Assembly: GCF_900116365.1 (NCBI RefSeq)
Contig: NZ_FPAG01000009.1
Coordinates: 156,633-220,632 of the forward strand
Direction: 5' to 3'
Source of the DNA: Zhouia amylolytica
GTDB taxonomy: Bacteria > Bacteroidota > Bacteroidia > Flavobacteriales > Flavobacteriaceae
Length of the DNA: 64,000 bases
Part shown: positions 15,646 through 24,952 of the stretch, piece by piece
Position numbering within the stretch: the first letter of the stretch is position 1
Layout of the letters: each line of letters starts with the position of its first letter
Translations under genes and position numbers: made by a program
The notes under the pieces: model-generated
What the model was told of the DNA's origin: nothing
The model's input: only the letters and a program-made list of their open reading frames with translations
Databases searched by the model: none

Positions 15646-17691
15646 ATGAAATTTATAACAATCGCTTTTTTCCTAATTTGTTCTTTCCTCCATCGCCAGC
15701 CCGCACATGCGCAACATTGGAAAGAAATTAAAACAGTTGAGGACTTAAACACCAACTATCCTGAATTAATCAACCATCTTTTCTCCCGAATTGATCTCAC
15801 CTATGATGGTCTTGATGTTGTAGATAGTGTGCTCCGGCAGAACGATACCATTGAAGCCTGTAAACTATTAATTCAGTATTATCAACACAATCGTAACGGT
15901 TCTAAATACAGAAAATCAAACATCCCCCCTACTGATATTTCAGTTGCCAAAGCCGATACCATCCTTAAAAATGTATTTACAATTCAAAATGTAAAGGGAA
16001 AAGTACCATGGGGTGACGACGGACATAGAGACTGGCACTATAAAGGCCCGAATAACGACAGGGAATGGGCCTGGTTATCGAATCGTCATTTTCAGATTGA
16101 TACGGTCTACCATGCTTATTTAAAAACCGGAAACTCCAAATATGTTAGTTATATCGATGAGTTTCTTCGCGATTTCATTATTAAGAGTCAGCCCTACCCT
16201 GAGAAATGGGGAACTGATGCTATCTGGAGGGGGTTAGAAGTTTCGTACCGGAATAAATACTGGACTTCCATTTTTTACGGAACCATCAATAACGATTTAA
16301 TTTCAGATGCTACCAAACTATTATTATTGTCCAGCTTACCGGATCATGCGCATTACAGCAGGCATTTTCATGCAAAAAAGAATAACTGGCTCACCATGGA
16401 ATTATCGGGATTAGCAGTTATTGCTGCTCATTTTCCAGAATTTAAAGGTGCAGATGAGTGGTTGGATTATGCCATAGATAAAATGGGCAAGAGCATTACG
16501 GAACAGGTATATCCTGATGGAGTGCAAAAGGAACTTAGCTCTCACTATCATTATGTAACCATCGATAATTTTGAACAGTTTAAATCCACATGTGAGATCG
16601 CTGGTAAAGCCTTACCGGAATTCTATCATGAAACATTGCAAAAAATGTATAATTACCTGGCCCAATCCATTCGACCGAATGGTTATGGGGTATTGAACAA
16701 CGATAGTGACCTGGACTATAATTTCGAACGATTGGAGAAAGCCAATCAAAAATATGATATCCCTAACTGGAAACATCTCCATAAACACACCGATAAATAC
16801 ATAAGTAACCCGGACGAGGTTTCATTTATTTTCCCATGGGCGGGTCAGTTTATATCCCGAAATCACTATGGTATTGATGCCCACTGGTCGTTCTTTGACA
16901 TTGGACCCTGGGGAACAGGGCATCAACACAAAGACAAACTCCATCTATCGGTGGCTGCTTTTGGCAAGGACTTTTTAGTAGACTCCGGAAGGTTTGCCTA
17001 TACGGGAGCGGTGGCAAAAAAATTCAGAAAATATGCGCAAAGCAGTGCAGGACACAATACATTGTTGATCGATGGTCAGGGACAGGCTCCGGGGCCTAAG
17101 GAAACGGAAAATCCTTTATCGGCGTTGCACTATAAGATCACCGATGTCTATGATTATGCCTGGGGTTCGTTTGATCAGTTTGACGATCTCGAAGGGACGG
17201 CAGAACACCAACGGACTATGCTATATGTTCGCGATGAATTTTGGATCATTACAGATCGTGTGGTTAGTGATCAGCCCAGAAGCATCGAAACCCTTTGGCA
17301 CTGGCATCCGGAGCATCAAATTCAGGTGAAGGATCAAATCGTTTCTACAAATAATTCAGGTGGTAACCTGGCTATTATTCCTGTAAATAATCAAGATTTC
17401 GAAATCTCTAATATCAGTGGTGCTGAGACGCCAAACATTCAGGGTTGGTATAGTTCGGAATACAATAAATTTCGACCTAACACGACCACCATTTATAAGA
17501 CTACGGTCAGGGACGCTCAACCGCTTGTTTGGATTCTGTACCCATTTAAAGGTGAGAAAAATGAATTAAAAGCTAAAATCAAAAAAATTGACAAGAACGG
17601 GGTGTATCTTAAAATAAAAACCAATAATGACCATTTCGATATTTACGTTCCGTATACAGATAGCAATAAGGTCGATTTTAAAAAGAAATGA
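15646..17691 (+). CDS. Secreted heparinase II/III-family polysaccharide lyase
   Basis: A 681-residue protein with a signal peptide ending near A-H-A-Q (about 23). A helical N-terminal toroid domain (about 30-360) is followed by the heparinase II/III-like beta-sandwich (about 380-680). Candidate catalytic residues match the usual Asn/Tyr/His arrangement: N-N-W (N246-N247), H-Y-H-Y (Y301/Y303) and G-H-Q-H-K-D (H426/H428). Family members cleave uronic-acid polysaccharides such as heparin-like glycans, alginate or ulvan-type polymers by beta-elimination; sequence alone does not tell which. The ATG at 15646 follows an in-frame TTG at 15643; I prefer ATG. It is monocistronic and not near a SusCD pair, so I would not call this a classical PUL. 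Confidence 0.8.
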   Translation: MKFITIAFFLICSFLHRQPAHAQHWKEIKTVEDLNTNYPELINHLFSRIDLTYDGLDVVDSVLRQNDTIEACKLLIQYYQHNRNGSKYRKSNIPPTDISVAKADTILKNVFTIQNVKGKVPWGDDGHRDWHYKGPNNDREWAWLSNRHFQIDTVYHAYLKTGNSKYVSYIDEFLRDFIIKSQPYPEKWGTDAIWRGLEVSYRNKYWTSIFYGTINNDLISDATKLLLLSSLPDHAHYSRHFHAKKNNWLTMELSGLAVIAAHFPEFKGADEWLDYAIDKMGKSITEQVYPDGVQKELSSHYHYVTIDNFEQFKSTCEIAGKALPEFYHETLQKMYNYLAQSIRPNGYGVLNNDSDLDYNFERLEKANQKYDIPNWKHLHKHTDKYISNPDEVSFIFPWAGQFISRNHYGIDAHWSFFDIGPWGTGHQHKDKLHLSVAAFGKDFLVDSGRFAYTGAVAKKFRKYAQSSAGHNTLLIDGQGQAPGPKETENPLSALHYKITDVYDYAWGSFDQFDDLEGTAEHQRTMLYVRDEFWIITDRVVSDQPRSIETLWHWHPEHQIQVKDQIVSTNNSGGNLAIIPVNNQDFEISNISGAETPNIQGWYSSEYNKFRPNTTTIYKTTVRDAQPLVWILYPFKGEKNELKAKIKKIDKNGVYLKIKTNNDHFDIYVPYTDSNKVDFKKK

Positions 17692-17737
17692 TTCCAATGA
17701 TTACTATTTAAATGCTTTATAATTTTAGATTAAATAA

Positions 17738-17764
17738 CAAAGCCCGCTATTAAAGCGGGCTTTG
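17738..17764. terminator. Shared terminator between convergent lyase and M16 genes
   Basis: An 11-bp stem CAAAGCCCGCT / AGCGGGCTTTG with a 5-nt loop lies between convergent stops. T-runs are weak on both sides. The stem is almost identical to that of the terminator at 15504-15528. Confidence 0.7.
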
Positions 17765-17787
17765 TGGTTTTTAAATCTTATAGTTAT

Positions 17788-20604
17788 TTACTGCATTGTA
17801 TCTTTAGGAAACACCATCAGATCAAGAACGTCTGCGTCTTTTAAAAAGGTTTTCGCTGCGTTTTCAATATCCTCGGGCGTTACGTTATCTATAATATCAT
17901 CATAATACGATGATGCCAGCATATTTTCACCATTTCTATAATACGTTCTCAGGGCATTCATCCAAAAACGGTTACTTTCCGTACTGTGTTCTGAATTTTT
18001 CTTCATGTTAAACGCTACCTTATCCAGATCATCTTGCCTTACATGCGTTTTAACTTTTTCCAATTCATTATACACAAGAGATTTTAGATAGTCTGCTCTA
18101 TCCGGATCGCATTGAAACGATATATCTAGTGATAACATACTTTCCGGAATACGGGATCCTCTTGATTTAACACTCACTCCATAGGTACCTCCTTCTTTTT
18201 CTCTAATATTCTCCGTAAAACGTAAATTCAAGATTGAGCCTAAAATAGAATGATAGATGATTTTTTCTCGGGAGTATTCTATATCGGTTCGCATTTTTAT
18301 TTGAACCCCTGATTTAGGTGTTCCCATTTTCACCATAATTTTATGTTCGTTCTTCCCTTTAGGGAAATAATTACCGTGATTGATTATAGATTCATTCCTA
18401 CCCATATCGGAAATGGCACCAATGTATTTTTCCACAAGAGGCTTAATAACCTCTTCCTGTACATCTCCAACTATAAAGAAGGTAAAATCACCCGCATTGC
18501 TAAAACGGTCTGAGTAAATTTCTTTTAACCGATCAAAAGATATCTGATCCAAGTACTTTTCATCAAACTTCAGCATTCTTGGATTCCCATTATTAACGAT
18601 GTTATTTACCGTATCTTTTACGAAAGAGGTTACACTTTTTACAGCATTTTTTACCGATGCCCGGTTTCTATCTAAAAGTTCATTAAATTTTTCTTTATCA
18701 AATCTAGGCTCTTCAAAGCGCATATACACCAATTTCATCATAGTTTCAACATCTTTAGTTGTTGAATATCCTGAAACTGATTCTGTAAAGTCTCCTATGG
18801 AAAAGCTTGAGCTTGCTGTTTTACCTGCCATGACCTTTTTATAAGTAATCGGATCTAACTCACCTATTCCAAAATACCTTGTGTATTGCGAAGCGGCACT
18901 ATAGGAAGGTATATCTTCAATTCCATAAACTGAAGCACCTCCTTCACTAGCTGCGTATAGTGAAACTGAATTTTTTTGATAATCAGCATATCGATATACC
19001 ACTTTGGCTCCGTTAGAAAGTATCCACTCTGTTGCTCCGAAAGCATCTACCGGCTTTTCCGTAATCACCTCTCCCCCTATAGGTTCATTTGCCAGCAAAT
19101 TATCTGCTATTGGGGCACTATCGGTAAAAGGCAACAATTTCTTTTTCTGAACAATTGATGTAATTTTTTGTAGTTCGTTTAAGCTTGGCAGATCATTTTT
19201 CTTATTACTCGGACCTGTAACTATATAGACCCTGTTTTTTTCCGTTAACAGATTAACCATGAAATCGTTCACTTCTTTTAAGGTAATTCCGGGTATTATA
19301 GATTTAGCAAATTCATAATTAAACCTCTGGTTTGTTAACGAGGCTCCATCTAAATAAACAGATTTCAATGCTTTGGCATAGGAATCGGAACTTATTTTAT
19401 CGCCCTTTAAATAGTTATTTTCGACCCTTACGAGCATATTTGCTTTCAACCTTTCAAATTCTCCAGCTGTAAAACCATGATTAACAACACGTTGTAATTC
19501 CTGATAAACTGCTTCAAAGGCTTCTTTAGATTTTGAAGGTTCTGCAATAGCAGTAATCTTAAAAGTTTTATATCCTCTTACAAAATTCGTGTACTTAACG
19601 CTTCCGGATAAAAAAGGAACATCCTCCTTTGCTTTTATTTCGCTATATCGGCCTGCCATCAAAGCATTGAAGAAGCGATTGATGTATTTATTCCGCAAGT
19701 CATTTAATGTATTACCCGATTTTTCAGGATGTCTGATATTGAGGGATATGTTTACATTTTTAAGTTCCTTATCGGTTCCCAATGTGTAGAGTGGGCTTTT
19801 ATTATCCGGAATGTTAATAAACTTTCGTTTTTTAGGATTATCAACGGCCGGAATAGAAGAAAACAGGTCTATCACTCGTTTCTCCATTTCATCTACATTG
19901 AAATCCCCTATAATGGCTACCGCCTGGAGATCTGTCCGATACCAATCGTGATAAAAATCACGTAAGGTTTCAGGATCAAAATTTCTAACCACATCCATAC
20001 TTCCTATAGGAGGGCGATTTGCATAAATAGTATGGTTGTATTTGATATCATTCACCTGCTCGGAAATTCTTGTTCCCAAACCTAATCGAGAGCGCCACTC
20101 TTCCTGGATCACCCCACGCTCTGCATCTATTTCTTTTGTTGTCAAGGTCAGTCCGTTACACCAATCACGTAAAATATACAAACAAGAATCCACTACCTTT
20201 TCATTAATAGTAGGTACTTTACTGATGTTATAAACTGTTTCATTATGTGCGGTGTAGGCATTAATTTCCTTACCGAACTTAATTCCGTTTCGCTCAAGAA
20301 AATCAATCATACTATTTCCAGGAAATGTTGTCGTACCATTAAAAGCCATATGCTCTAAGAAGTGAGCCAAACCATTCTGATCATCATTCTCTAAAACAGA
20401 TCCAACATTTTGAATAATGTAATAACTGGCTCTGTCTTTAGGGACTTCGTTATGTTTTATATAATAGGTAAGTCCGTTCGGTAAAACTCCTTTTCTAACT
20501 GACTTATCGAATGGGACTTCCTCAGATAAGTTATGAAAATCCTGAGCTAAACTTAAAGAAGTAGTAGCCAGCATAGCCAATAAAATTATTGATAGTTTCT
20601 TCAT
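17788..20604 (-). CDS. M16 (insulinase/pitrilysin) family zinc protease, exported
   Basis: A 938-residue protein starting at the ATG at 20604, which gives a clean signal peptide (M-K-K-L-S-I-I-L ... S-L-A-Q). The inverted zinc motif H-F-L-E-H (H81, E84, H85) and the distal ligand in D-A-E-R-G-V-I (E162) are intact, so it should be active. A second, non-catalytic M16-like half fills about 520-930, as in two-domain periplasmic members. M16 proteases degrade peptides and small unfolded proteins inside a closed chamber. It is the last gene after three thioredoxin-like paralogues. The 128-bp gap before it holds a 10-bp inverted repeat. Confidence 0.9.
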   Translation of the reverse strand: MKKLSIILLAMLATTSLSLAQDFHNLSEEVPFDKSVRKGVLPNGLTYYIKHNEVPKDRASYYIIQNVGSVLENDDQNGLAHFLEHMAFNGTTTFPGNSMIDFLERNGIKFGKEINAYTAHNETVYNISKVPTINEKVVDSCLYILRDWCNGLTLTTKEIDAERGVIQEEWRSRLGLGTRISEQVNDIKYNHTIYANRPPIGSMDVVRNFDPETLRDFYHDWYRTDLQAVAIIGDFNVDEMEKRVIDLFSSIPAVDNPKKRKFINIPDNKSPLYTLGTDKELKNVNISLNIRHPEKSGNTLNDLRNKYINRFFNALMAGRYSEIKAKEDVPFLSGSVKYTNFVRGYKTFKITAIAEPSKSKEAFEAVYQELQRVVNHGFTAGEFERLKANMLVRVENNYLKGDKISSDSYAKALKSVYLDGASLTNQRFNYEFAKSIIPGITLKEVNDFMVNLLTEKNRVYIVTGPSNKKNDLPSLNELQKITSIVQKKKLLPFTDSAPIADNLLANEPIGGEVITEKPVDAFGATEWILSNGAKVVYRYADYQKNSVSLYAASEGGASVYGIEDIPSYSAASQYTRYFGIGELDPITYKKVMAGKTASSSFSIGDFTESVSGYSTTKDVETMMKLVYMRFEEPRFDKEKFNELLDRNRASVKNAVKSVTSFVKDTVNNIVNNGNPRMLKFDEKYLDQISFDRLKEIYSDRFSNAGDFTFFIVGDVQEEVIKPLVEKYIGAISDMGRNESIINHGNYFPKGKNEHKIMVKMGTPKSGVQIKMRTDIEYSREKIIYHSILGSILNLRFTENIREKEGGTYGVSVKSRGSRIPESMLSLDISFQCDPDRADYLKSLVYNELEKVKTHVRQDDLDKVAFNMKKNSEHSTESNRFWMNALRTYYRNGENMLASSYYDDIIDNVTPEDIENAAKTFLKDADVLDLMVFPKDTMQ

Positions 20605-20622
20605 GATTTTTGTATCTAAGAA

Positions 20623-20691
20623 TAAGGGCACAAGAATTAGGGTTAGGTTTTACTTGTTTTGCTTAAAGCAATATGAATTTATGTGCCCTTA
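20623..20691. repeat. 10-bp inverted repeat in the leader of the M16 gene
   Basis: TAAGGGCACA (20623-20632) and TGTGCCCTTA (20682-20691) are perfect inverted arms 49 nt apart, with a small inner hairpin TTGCTT/AAGCAA. In RNA this would be a two-tier stem-loop ending about 19 nt before the M16 start codon. There is no T-run, so it is not a classical terminator. Confidence 0.5.
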
Positions 20692-20732
20692 AGTTTTAAT
20701 TATTTGTAGAATGCTTACAGGTATTCTGATTA

Positions 20733-22064
20733 TTACAATGTAATCGTCTCACCTGCTTTCATTAGGTCTAAATCTGTCTTTATCGTTGAGAGTCTTTTAA
20801 GTTTTTCTTTTTCACCTAGTTTAAGGGCTGCTTCTTTTAGTTCTATCGCCTGGCTCTTATCGCCTATCAAATAAAGTATGTTTGCATAATTACTTGTATT
20901 TCTTGCTGATTCGGGCCTGATATAATAGGCAACCTCCATCCAGGACAACACTTCCTTTTTCTCCTCTTCAGTATTTACAAAAGCCACATAATCTTTAACC
21001 ATTCTATAGATATCCTCACTATAACGTACGGAGTTAGGTCTAATCAATCTTAAGGCGTCGGGATCTCCTGCCGCTCTTTTTTCCAACCAATCGATATAAA
21101 AATTCCTTAAATGTTCCTTATCTATCGATGCTACATATTCTACTATATCATCATGTACCAAAGACTTATATTTTTCACCCTGCCCTGTATTGTAATAATA
21201 ATAGGTATATGTTCTCTTCTTTTGTTCCGCATTAGAAGCAAGACCCACATCTTTTGCGTGCTCCAATGCTAACTCGAGATAGGATGTATCGCGCTTTAAA
21301 ATGGCATACGCTATAGTTGTACCAATCATTTCTCTTGGAATTTTTTGATAAACTTCTCTGATATCCTTTCTCACATACTTTTTCCAGGCCTTGGTTTTTA
21401 TATTTCCCTCAATAATTCGGTCAGCCCTACCACCTATAATAATCTGCTTATAGTGATTTGCCAATAATCTTACCATTGTCTTACTCGAATCCGGAATACT
21501 TTTTTGAACACTCAAAAAATGCTCTAATACATCGGAATAATTTTCTTCAGTTTTTACCTCGAGTAACTTATCTAAATACTTGGAAATTAATGCTTCGTCA
21601 TCCTTGTTTTTAATATACAGTTCTGACAAGCGCCCTAAACTATTAGGGTCATTTGCAGAAGCTACTGCTAATTTCGCTTCATTCATAAACTCATCAGCAG
21701 GCATTGCTCTTGATGATCTGTAAACCACTTCATCATTCGCATCGATAAACACATAACCAGGGAGGCCATTTATTCCATATTTTTCTTTGAGTTTCGGGCC
21801 ATTTCCTTTTTCAATATCCAATTTAAACGACACAAAATGCTCATTAAAATATGCGCCTACTTCTTCTTCCATAAAAACAGTCTTAGCCATTTTTTTGCAT
21901 GGGGCACACCAATCGGCATAACCATCTACAAACAAGATTTTATTTTCTTTTTTGGCCTTGTTAAAAGCTTGTTGAAAATTCCCTTTTTCAAAATGAATAC
22001 CTTGTGCTACAGCCAAAACAGGTAACAGAAGCAGTATATAAAAAATTGTTTTTCTATTAATCAT
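20733..22064 (-). CDS. Exported thioredoxin-fold protein, paralogue 1 of 3
   Basis: About 443 residues from the ATG at 22064, chosen because the start M-I-N-R-K-T-I-F then aligns with the next paralogue; an in-frame ATG at 22070 is the alternative. Signal peptide to about A-V-A-Q. A thioredoxin-like domain (about 25-130) carries W-C-A-P-C (C53/C56) and a cis-Pro motif G-L-P-G. A helical region of about 300 residues, unlike known thiol reductases to my eye, follows. Likely a periplasmic disulfide reductase or isomerase. It shares layout with the two genes upstream and sits between two M16 proteases; the gap to the upstream paralogue is about 17 nt. Confidence 0.85.
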   Translation of the reverse strand: MINRKTIFYILLLLPVLAVAQGIHFEKGNFQQAFNKAKKENKILFVDGYADWCAPCKKMAKTVFMEEEVGAYFNEHFVSFKLDIEKGNGPKLKEKYGINGLPGYVFIDANDEVVYRSSRAMPADEFMNEAKLAVASANDPNSLGRLSELYIKNKDDEALISKYLDKLLEVKTEENYSDVLEHFLSVQKSIPDSSKTMVRLLANHYKQIIIGGRADRIIEGNIKTKAWKKYVRKDIREVYQKIPREMIGTTIAYAILKRDTSYLELALEHAKDVGLASNAEQKKRTYTYYYYNTGQGEKYKSLVHDDIVEYVASIDKEHLRNFYIDWLEKRAAGDPDALRLIRPNSVRYSEDIYRMVKDYVAFVNTEEEKKEVLSWMEVAYYIRPESARNTSNYANILYLIGDKSQAIELKEAALKLGEKEKLKRLSTIKTDLDLMKAGETITL

Positions 22065-22081
22065 GAACATATTTTATTAGT

Positions 22082-23422
22082 TTAAATTGACTTTCCTTTT
22101 TTCATTTGTTCAAGTTCATACTCCTTATTTACAAACTTCTTGTCTCTCCTGGGCCAATTCTTAATCGCTCTTTCTTTAAGCTTTACTGCTTTTTTAGACT
22201 TTCCATTTATATAGTATACTTCAGCTTTAAGATCGTCCATAAAACAGTTTTCTTCCCTTAGGTCATAACCGTATTCAATCCATTTATTTAGCTTTTTAAA
22301 TTCTTCTTCAGAAGTAATACGATCTAAATATCCCTTTCCCTTTGAAGCTACCTCTTTAAGAATTTTTGTAGCGCCAAGACCTTCTTTGGTTGCCAAAAGC
22401 ATACGTTCTCTTTTTTGCACAGGATCTTTGTCATAAGCTTCTTTATATCGCTGGTACATTTCTGCATCTGAAGCCTGAGTTTCGGCAATTGACTTCTCAT
22501 TTAACAGGCCATTTATATAGGTCTCGGTGAGTTCTTTATAAGCAGTATAATCCTTAACCATATCAAAATAGGCTAACTGCGCATCAATTAAATCCTCTTT
22601 ATTAATACGTTTTTCAGGTTGTTTTTGATAAGCTTCTATATAAGCTTTCATCAGCTCTGGATCATGTCTCTCCCAGGCTACCTCTTTTGTATTAATAAGT
22701 ATTTGTTTATTTAACCTTGGTAGTACTTTTGCCTCGTATGGAGAAGCATTTTTCATGTAGGTTTCCAAATTTTCATTGAGGATCTGCTCTCCTTTACTTC
22801 CCACAACAAAGTTTCTCACATTATGAATCACATAATCTTTCATTTCGGGGCTCGATTCTTCCATTTCTGTTTGCACCTTTAACCATGCCTCAATAGGATC
22901 AGTTAGGTCCTGGCCAAATTCCTTCATTTTTACGATATACATTTTAAGGAACTCTTCGTCATTTAACCTTTTTGGGTATTCGTTTTTAAGATTTTCTAAA
23001 CTATACCTGCTGTTGATTGATGCTACAGCTCTTTGTCCGGATTTTAAAAACTCATCTTCTGGATTAAATGCTGTGTCTTTAAGAAGTACCTTACCATCAG
23101 TATCTAAATACAATAAAGTTGGGTACCCCGTTACGTTATACTGATCGGCAACAGTTTTACCTTCTTTCTCTGCATCTAATTTTAAATTAATAAAGTTTTT
23201 ATTGTAAAAATCTCCTACTTTTTCGAGTGGAAAGACGATTTTTTCCATTTTTTTACACGGACCGCACCAAACAGTGTAAAAATCTATAAATACCAGCTTA
23301 TTCTCTTTTTTCGCTTTAACCAATGCTTCCTCTAAGGTTATTTTTTCAAAATTAACGCCTTGAGCAATAGCTATTACAGGCAAGACTAAGAGGCTTAAGA
23401 ATATTATTTTTTTATTGATCAT
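22082..23422 (-). CDS. Exported thioredoxin-fold protein, paralogue 2 of 3
   Basis: 446 residues with signal peptide M-I-N-K-K-I-I-F ... A-I-A-Q, a thioredoxin domain with W-C-G-P-C (C53/C56) and cis-Pro in G-Y-P-T, and a long Lys/Glu-rich helical C-terminal region ending E-L-E-Q-M-K-K-G. The C-terminal part closely parallels paralogue 3 (shared K-W-I-x-Y-G-Y-x-L block and E-Y/Y-E-L-E-Q-M-K-K-G end), showing tandem duplication. The CGPC dipeptide is the classical thioredoxin one and is more reducing than the CAPC of its neighbours' motif might be; this is family knowledge and not measured here. Intergenic gap to paralogue 3 is 19 nt. Confidence 0.87.
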   Translation of the reverse strand: MINKKIIFLSLLVLPVIAIAQGVNFEKITLEEALVKAKKENKLVFIDFYTVWCGPCKKMEKIVFPLEKVGDFYNKNFINLKLDAEKEGKTVADQYNVTGYPTLLYLDTDGKVLLKDTAFNPEDEFLKSGQRAVASINSRYSLENLKNEYPKRLNDEEFLKMYIVKMKEFGQDLTDPIEAWLKVQTEMEESSPEMKDYVIHNVRNFVVGSKGEQILNENLETYMKNASPYEAKVLPRLNKQILINTKEVAWERHDPELMKAYIEAYQKQPEKRINKEDLIDAQLAYFDMVKDYTAYKELTETYINGLLNEKSIAETQASDAEMYQRYKEAYDKDPVQKRERMLLATKEGLGATKILKEVASKGKGYLDRITSEEEFKKLNKWIEYGYDLREENCFMDDLKAEVYYINGKSKKAVKLKERAIKNWPRRDKKFVNKEYELEQMKKGKSI

Positions 23423-23441
23423 GAATTCTGAGGTTTAGTAA

Positions 23442-24785
23442 TTAAAGTAATTCTCCTTTTTTCATTTGCTCTAACTCATATTTTTTCGCAGACAATTTTT
23501 TGTCATTTTCAGGCCAACTTTCCAAAGCCATTTCCTTAAACTCTATAGCTTTTTTGGTTTTACCTCTTTTATAATACATTTTCGACTTGAGGTCGTCGAT
23601 TAAGTACTTACTTGAACCTAATTCATAACCGTAACCTATCCACTTTTCTAAAGTTTTGTATTCCCTTTTTGTATTTATATAATCGAGGTATGCCCGCCCT
23701 TTTTGGTGAATCTCTTTAGCAATCGATGCTCCTTTTACTCCATTTTTATATGCTTCCAGCATACGTATTGCTTCAGGGGCTTTATTCCCTTCCAAAGGTT
23801 TGGCACGTTTCTCATAAATCTTTTCATCTAAGGCTTTAATCTCAACTATAGATTTATCTGCCATCAAACTATCAACATAGACCTCCACAACATCTTTGTA
23901 TGCGTTCTCATCTTTAAGCATTGCGTAATACACCATTTTATACTCTAATAGATTCCCTCGCTTCTTATAGTTTTCCGGCAACTTGTTAAAACTCTTCATA
24001 AAAGTCAACCATAACTCCGGACTTCTGGACTCATAGGCAAAGTCTTTAGTGTTTTGAACAATCTGAACCTGGAAACGCTCCAAATCTCCTTCTTCTTTCC
24101 TGGTTGCAATATCCATGTACTCTTCAAAATTTTCATTTATGATATCTTCTCCTTTGGATCCTGCTAAAATGTACTTTCTATATTTTAATAAAAACTCCAT
24201 CATATCGACATCATCTTCTTCTATCTCATTCTGGACTCTTAACCATGCATCAATCCCTTCGGATGGGTTTTGACCATATTCCAATAATTTTGTAAAATAA
24301 ATCTTTAAGAAATCAGCATCATCTTGCTTATCAGGAAAATCAGTCTGTAGTTTTTCGAGGCTGTATTGACTATTTGCCGAAGCTACGGCTTCCCGACCAA
24401 TTTTAATAAAATCATCTGCCATTCGTGCTCCAGACTCTTTATAAACAAGATTGCCATTAGGGTTTAAATATATATAGGTAGGATAACTGTTTACCTTGTA
24501 TTTTTTAGCTGCCTCAAGACCTTCTTTTTCGGCATCCAGCTTAATATTGATATATTCTTTATTGTATACTTTACCAACTTCCGGTAAAGTAAATACATTT
24601 TTTGCCATAGCCTTACAAGGTGCGCACCATGTTGTGTAAAAGTCTATAAACACTAATTTATTTTCTGAGTTAGCTTTTTTCAAGGCTTCTTTTAAGGATA
24701 TATGTTGAAATTCTATACCCTGTGCTGCTGAACTAAAAACAGCAAAACTGACAAGGGCAATAATCATTAAAACATTTCTTTTCAT
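23442..24785 (-). CDS. Exported thioredoxin-fold protein, paralogue 3 of 3
   Basis: 447 residues, signal peptide ending near S-S-A-A-Q, then thioredoxin fold with W-C-A-P-C (C54/C57) and cis-Pro in S-Y-P-T. A helical C-terminal region of about 300 residues follows, with K-W-I-G-Y-G-Y-E-L and a final E-L-E-Q-M-K-K-G shared with paralogue 2. It is the first gene of a four-gene leftward unit (three thioredoxin-like genes, then M16), because a terminator at 24877-24906 separates it from the upstream SusCD genes. Its 5' region (24786-24876) should hold the promoter, but I see no exact TAnnTTTG there. Confidence 0.87.
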   Translation of the reverse strand: MKRNVLMIIALVSFAVFSSAAQGIEFQHISLKEALKKANSENKLVFIDFYTTWCAPCKAMAKNVFTLPEVGKVYNKEYINIKLDAEKEGLEAAKKYKVNSYPTYIYLNPNGNLVYKESGARMADDFIKIGREAVASANSQYSLEKLQTDFPDKQDDADFLKIYFTKLLEYGQNPSEGIDAWLRVQNEIEEDDVDMMEFLLKYRKYILAGSKGEDIINENFEEYMDIATRKEEGDLERFQVQIVQNTKDFAYESRSPELWLTFMKSFNKLPENYKKRGNLLEYKMVYYAMLKDENAYKDVVEVYVDSLMADKSIVEIKALDEKIYEKRAKPLEGNKAPEAIRMLEAYKNGVKGASIAKEIHQKGRAYLDYINTKREYKTLEKWIGYGYELGSSKYLIDDLKSKMYYKRGKTKKAIEFKEMALESWPENDKKLSAKKYELEQMKKGELL

Positions 24786-24876
24786 ATATTTTTAGTTTAG
24801 TTTACGGTTAATCTATGGATAACTTACTACTATGTAAGACGCGTGATTTTTGTCTAAGAGTGACAACCGGATAAAA

Positions 24877-24906
24877 AAAAGCTGTTATATTTTAATAACA
24901 GCTTTT
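24877..24906 (-). terminator. Terminator ending the SusCD/M16 operon
   Basis: A 12-bp stem AAAAGCTGTTAT / ATAACAGCTTTT with a 6-nt loop; on the minus strand it is followed by a run of T (A-run 24873-24880). It separates the upstream M16 gene from the thioredoxin cluster. Confidence 0.88.
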
Positions 24907-24952
24907 AATTTTATTACAAAAAGATCTTTACAACACTAATTCCCTGAAAACA

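Noticed and set aside
20733..24785. Possible recent gene amplification or repeat array
   Set aside because: The three thioredoxin-like genes have clearly diverged sequence; they are old paralogues, not a repeat array or CRISPR.
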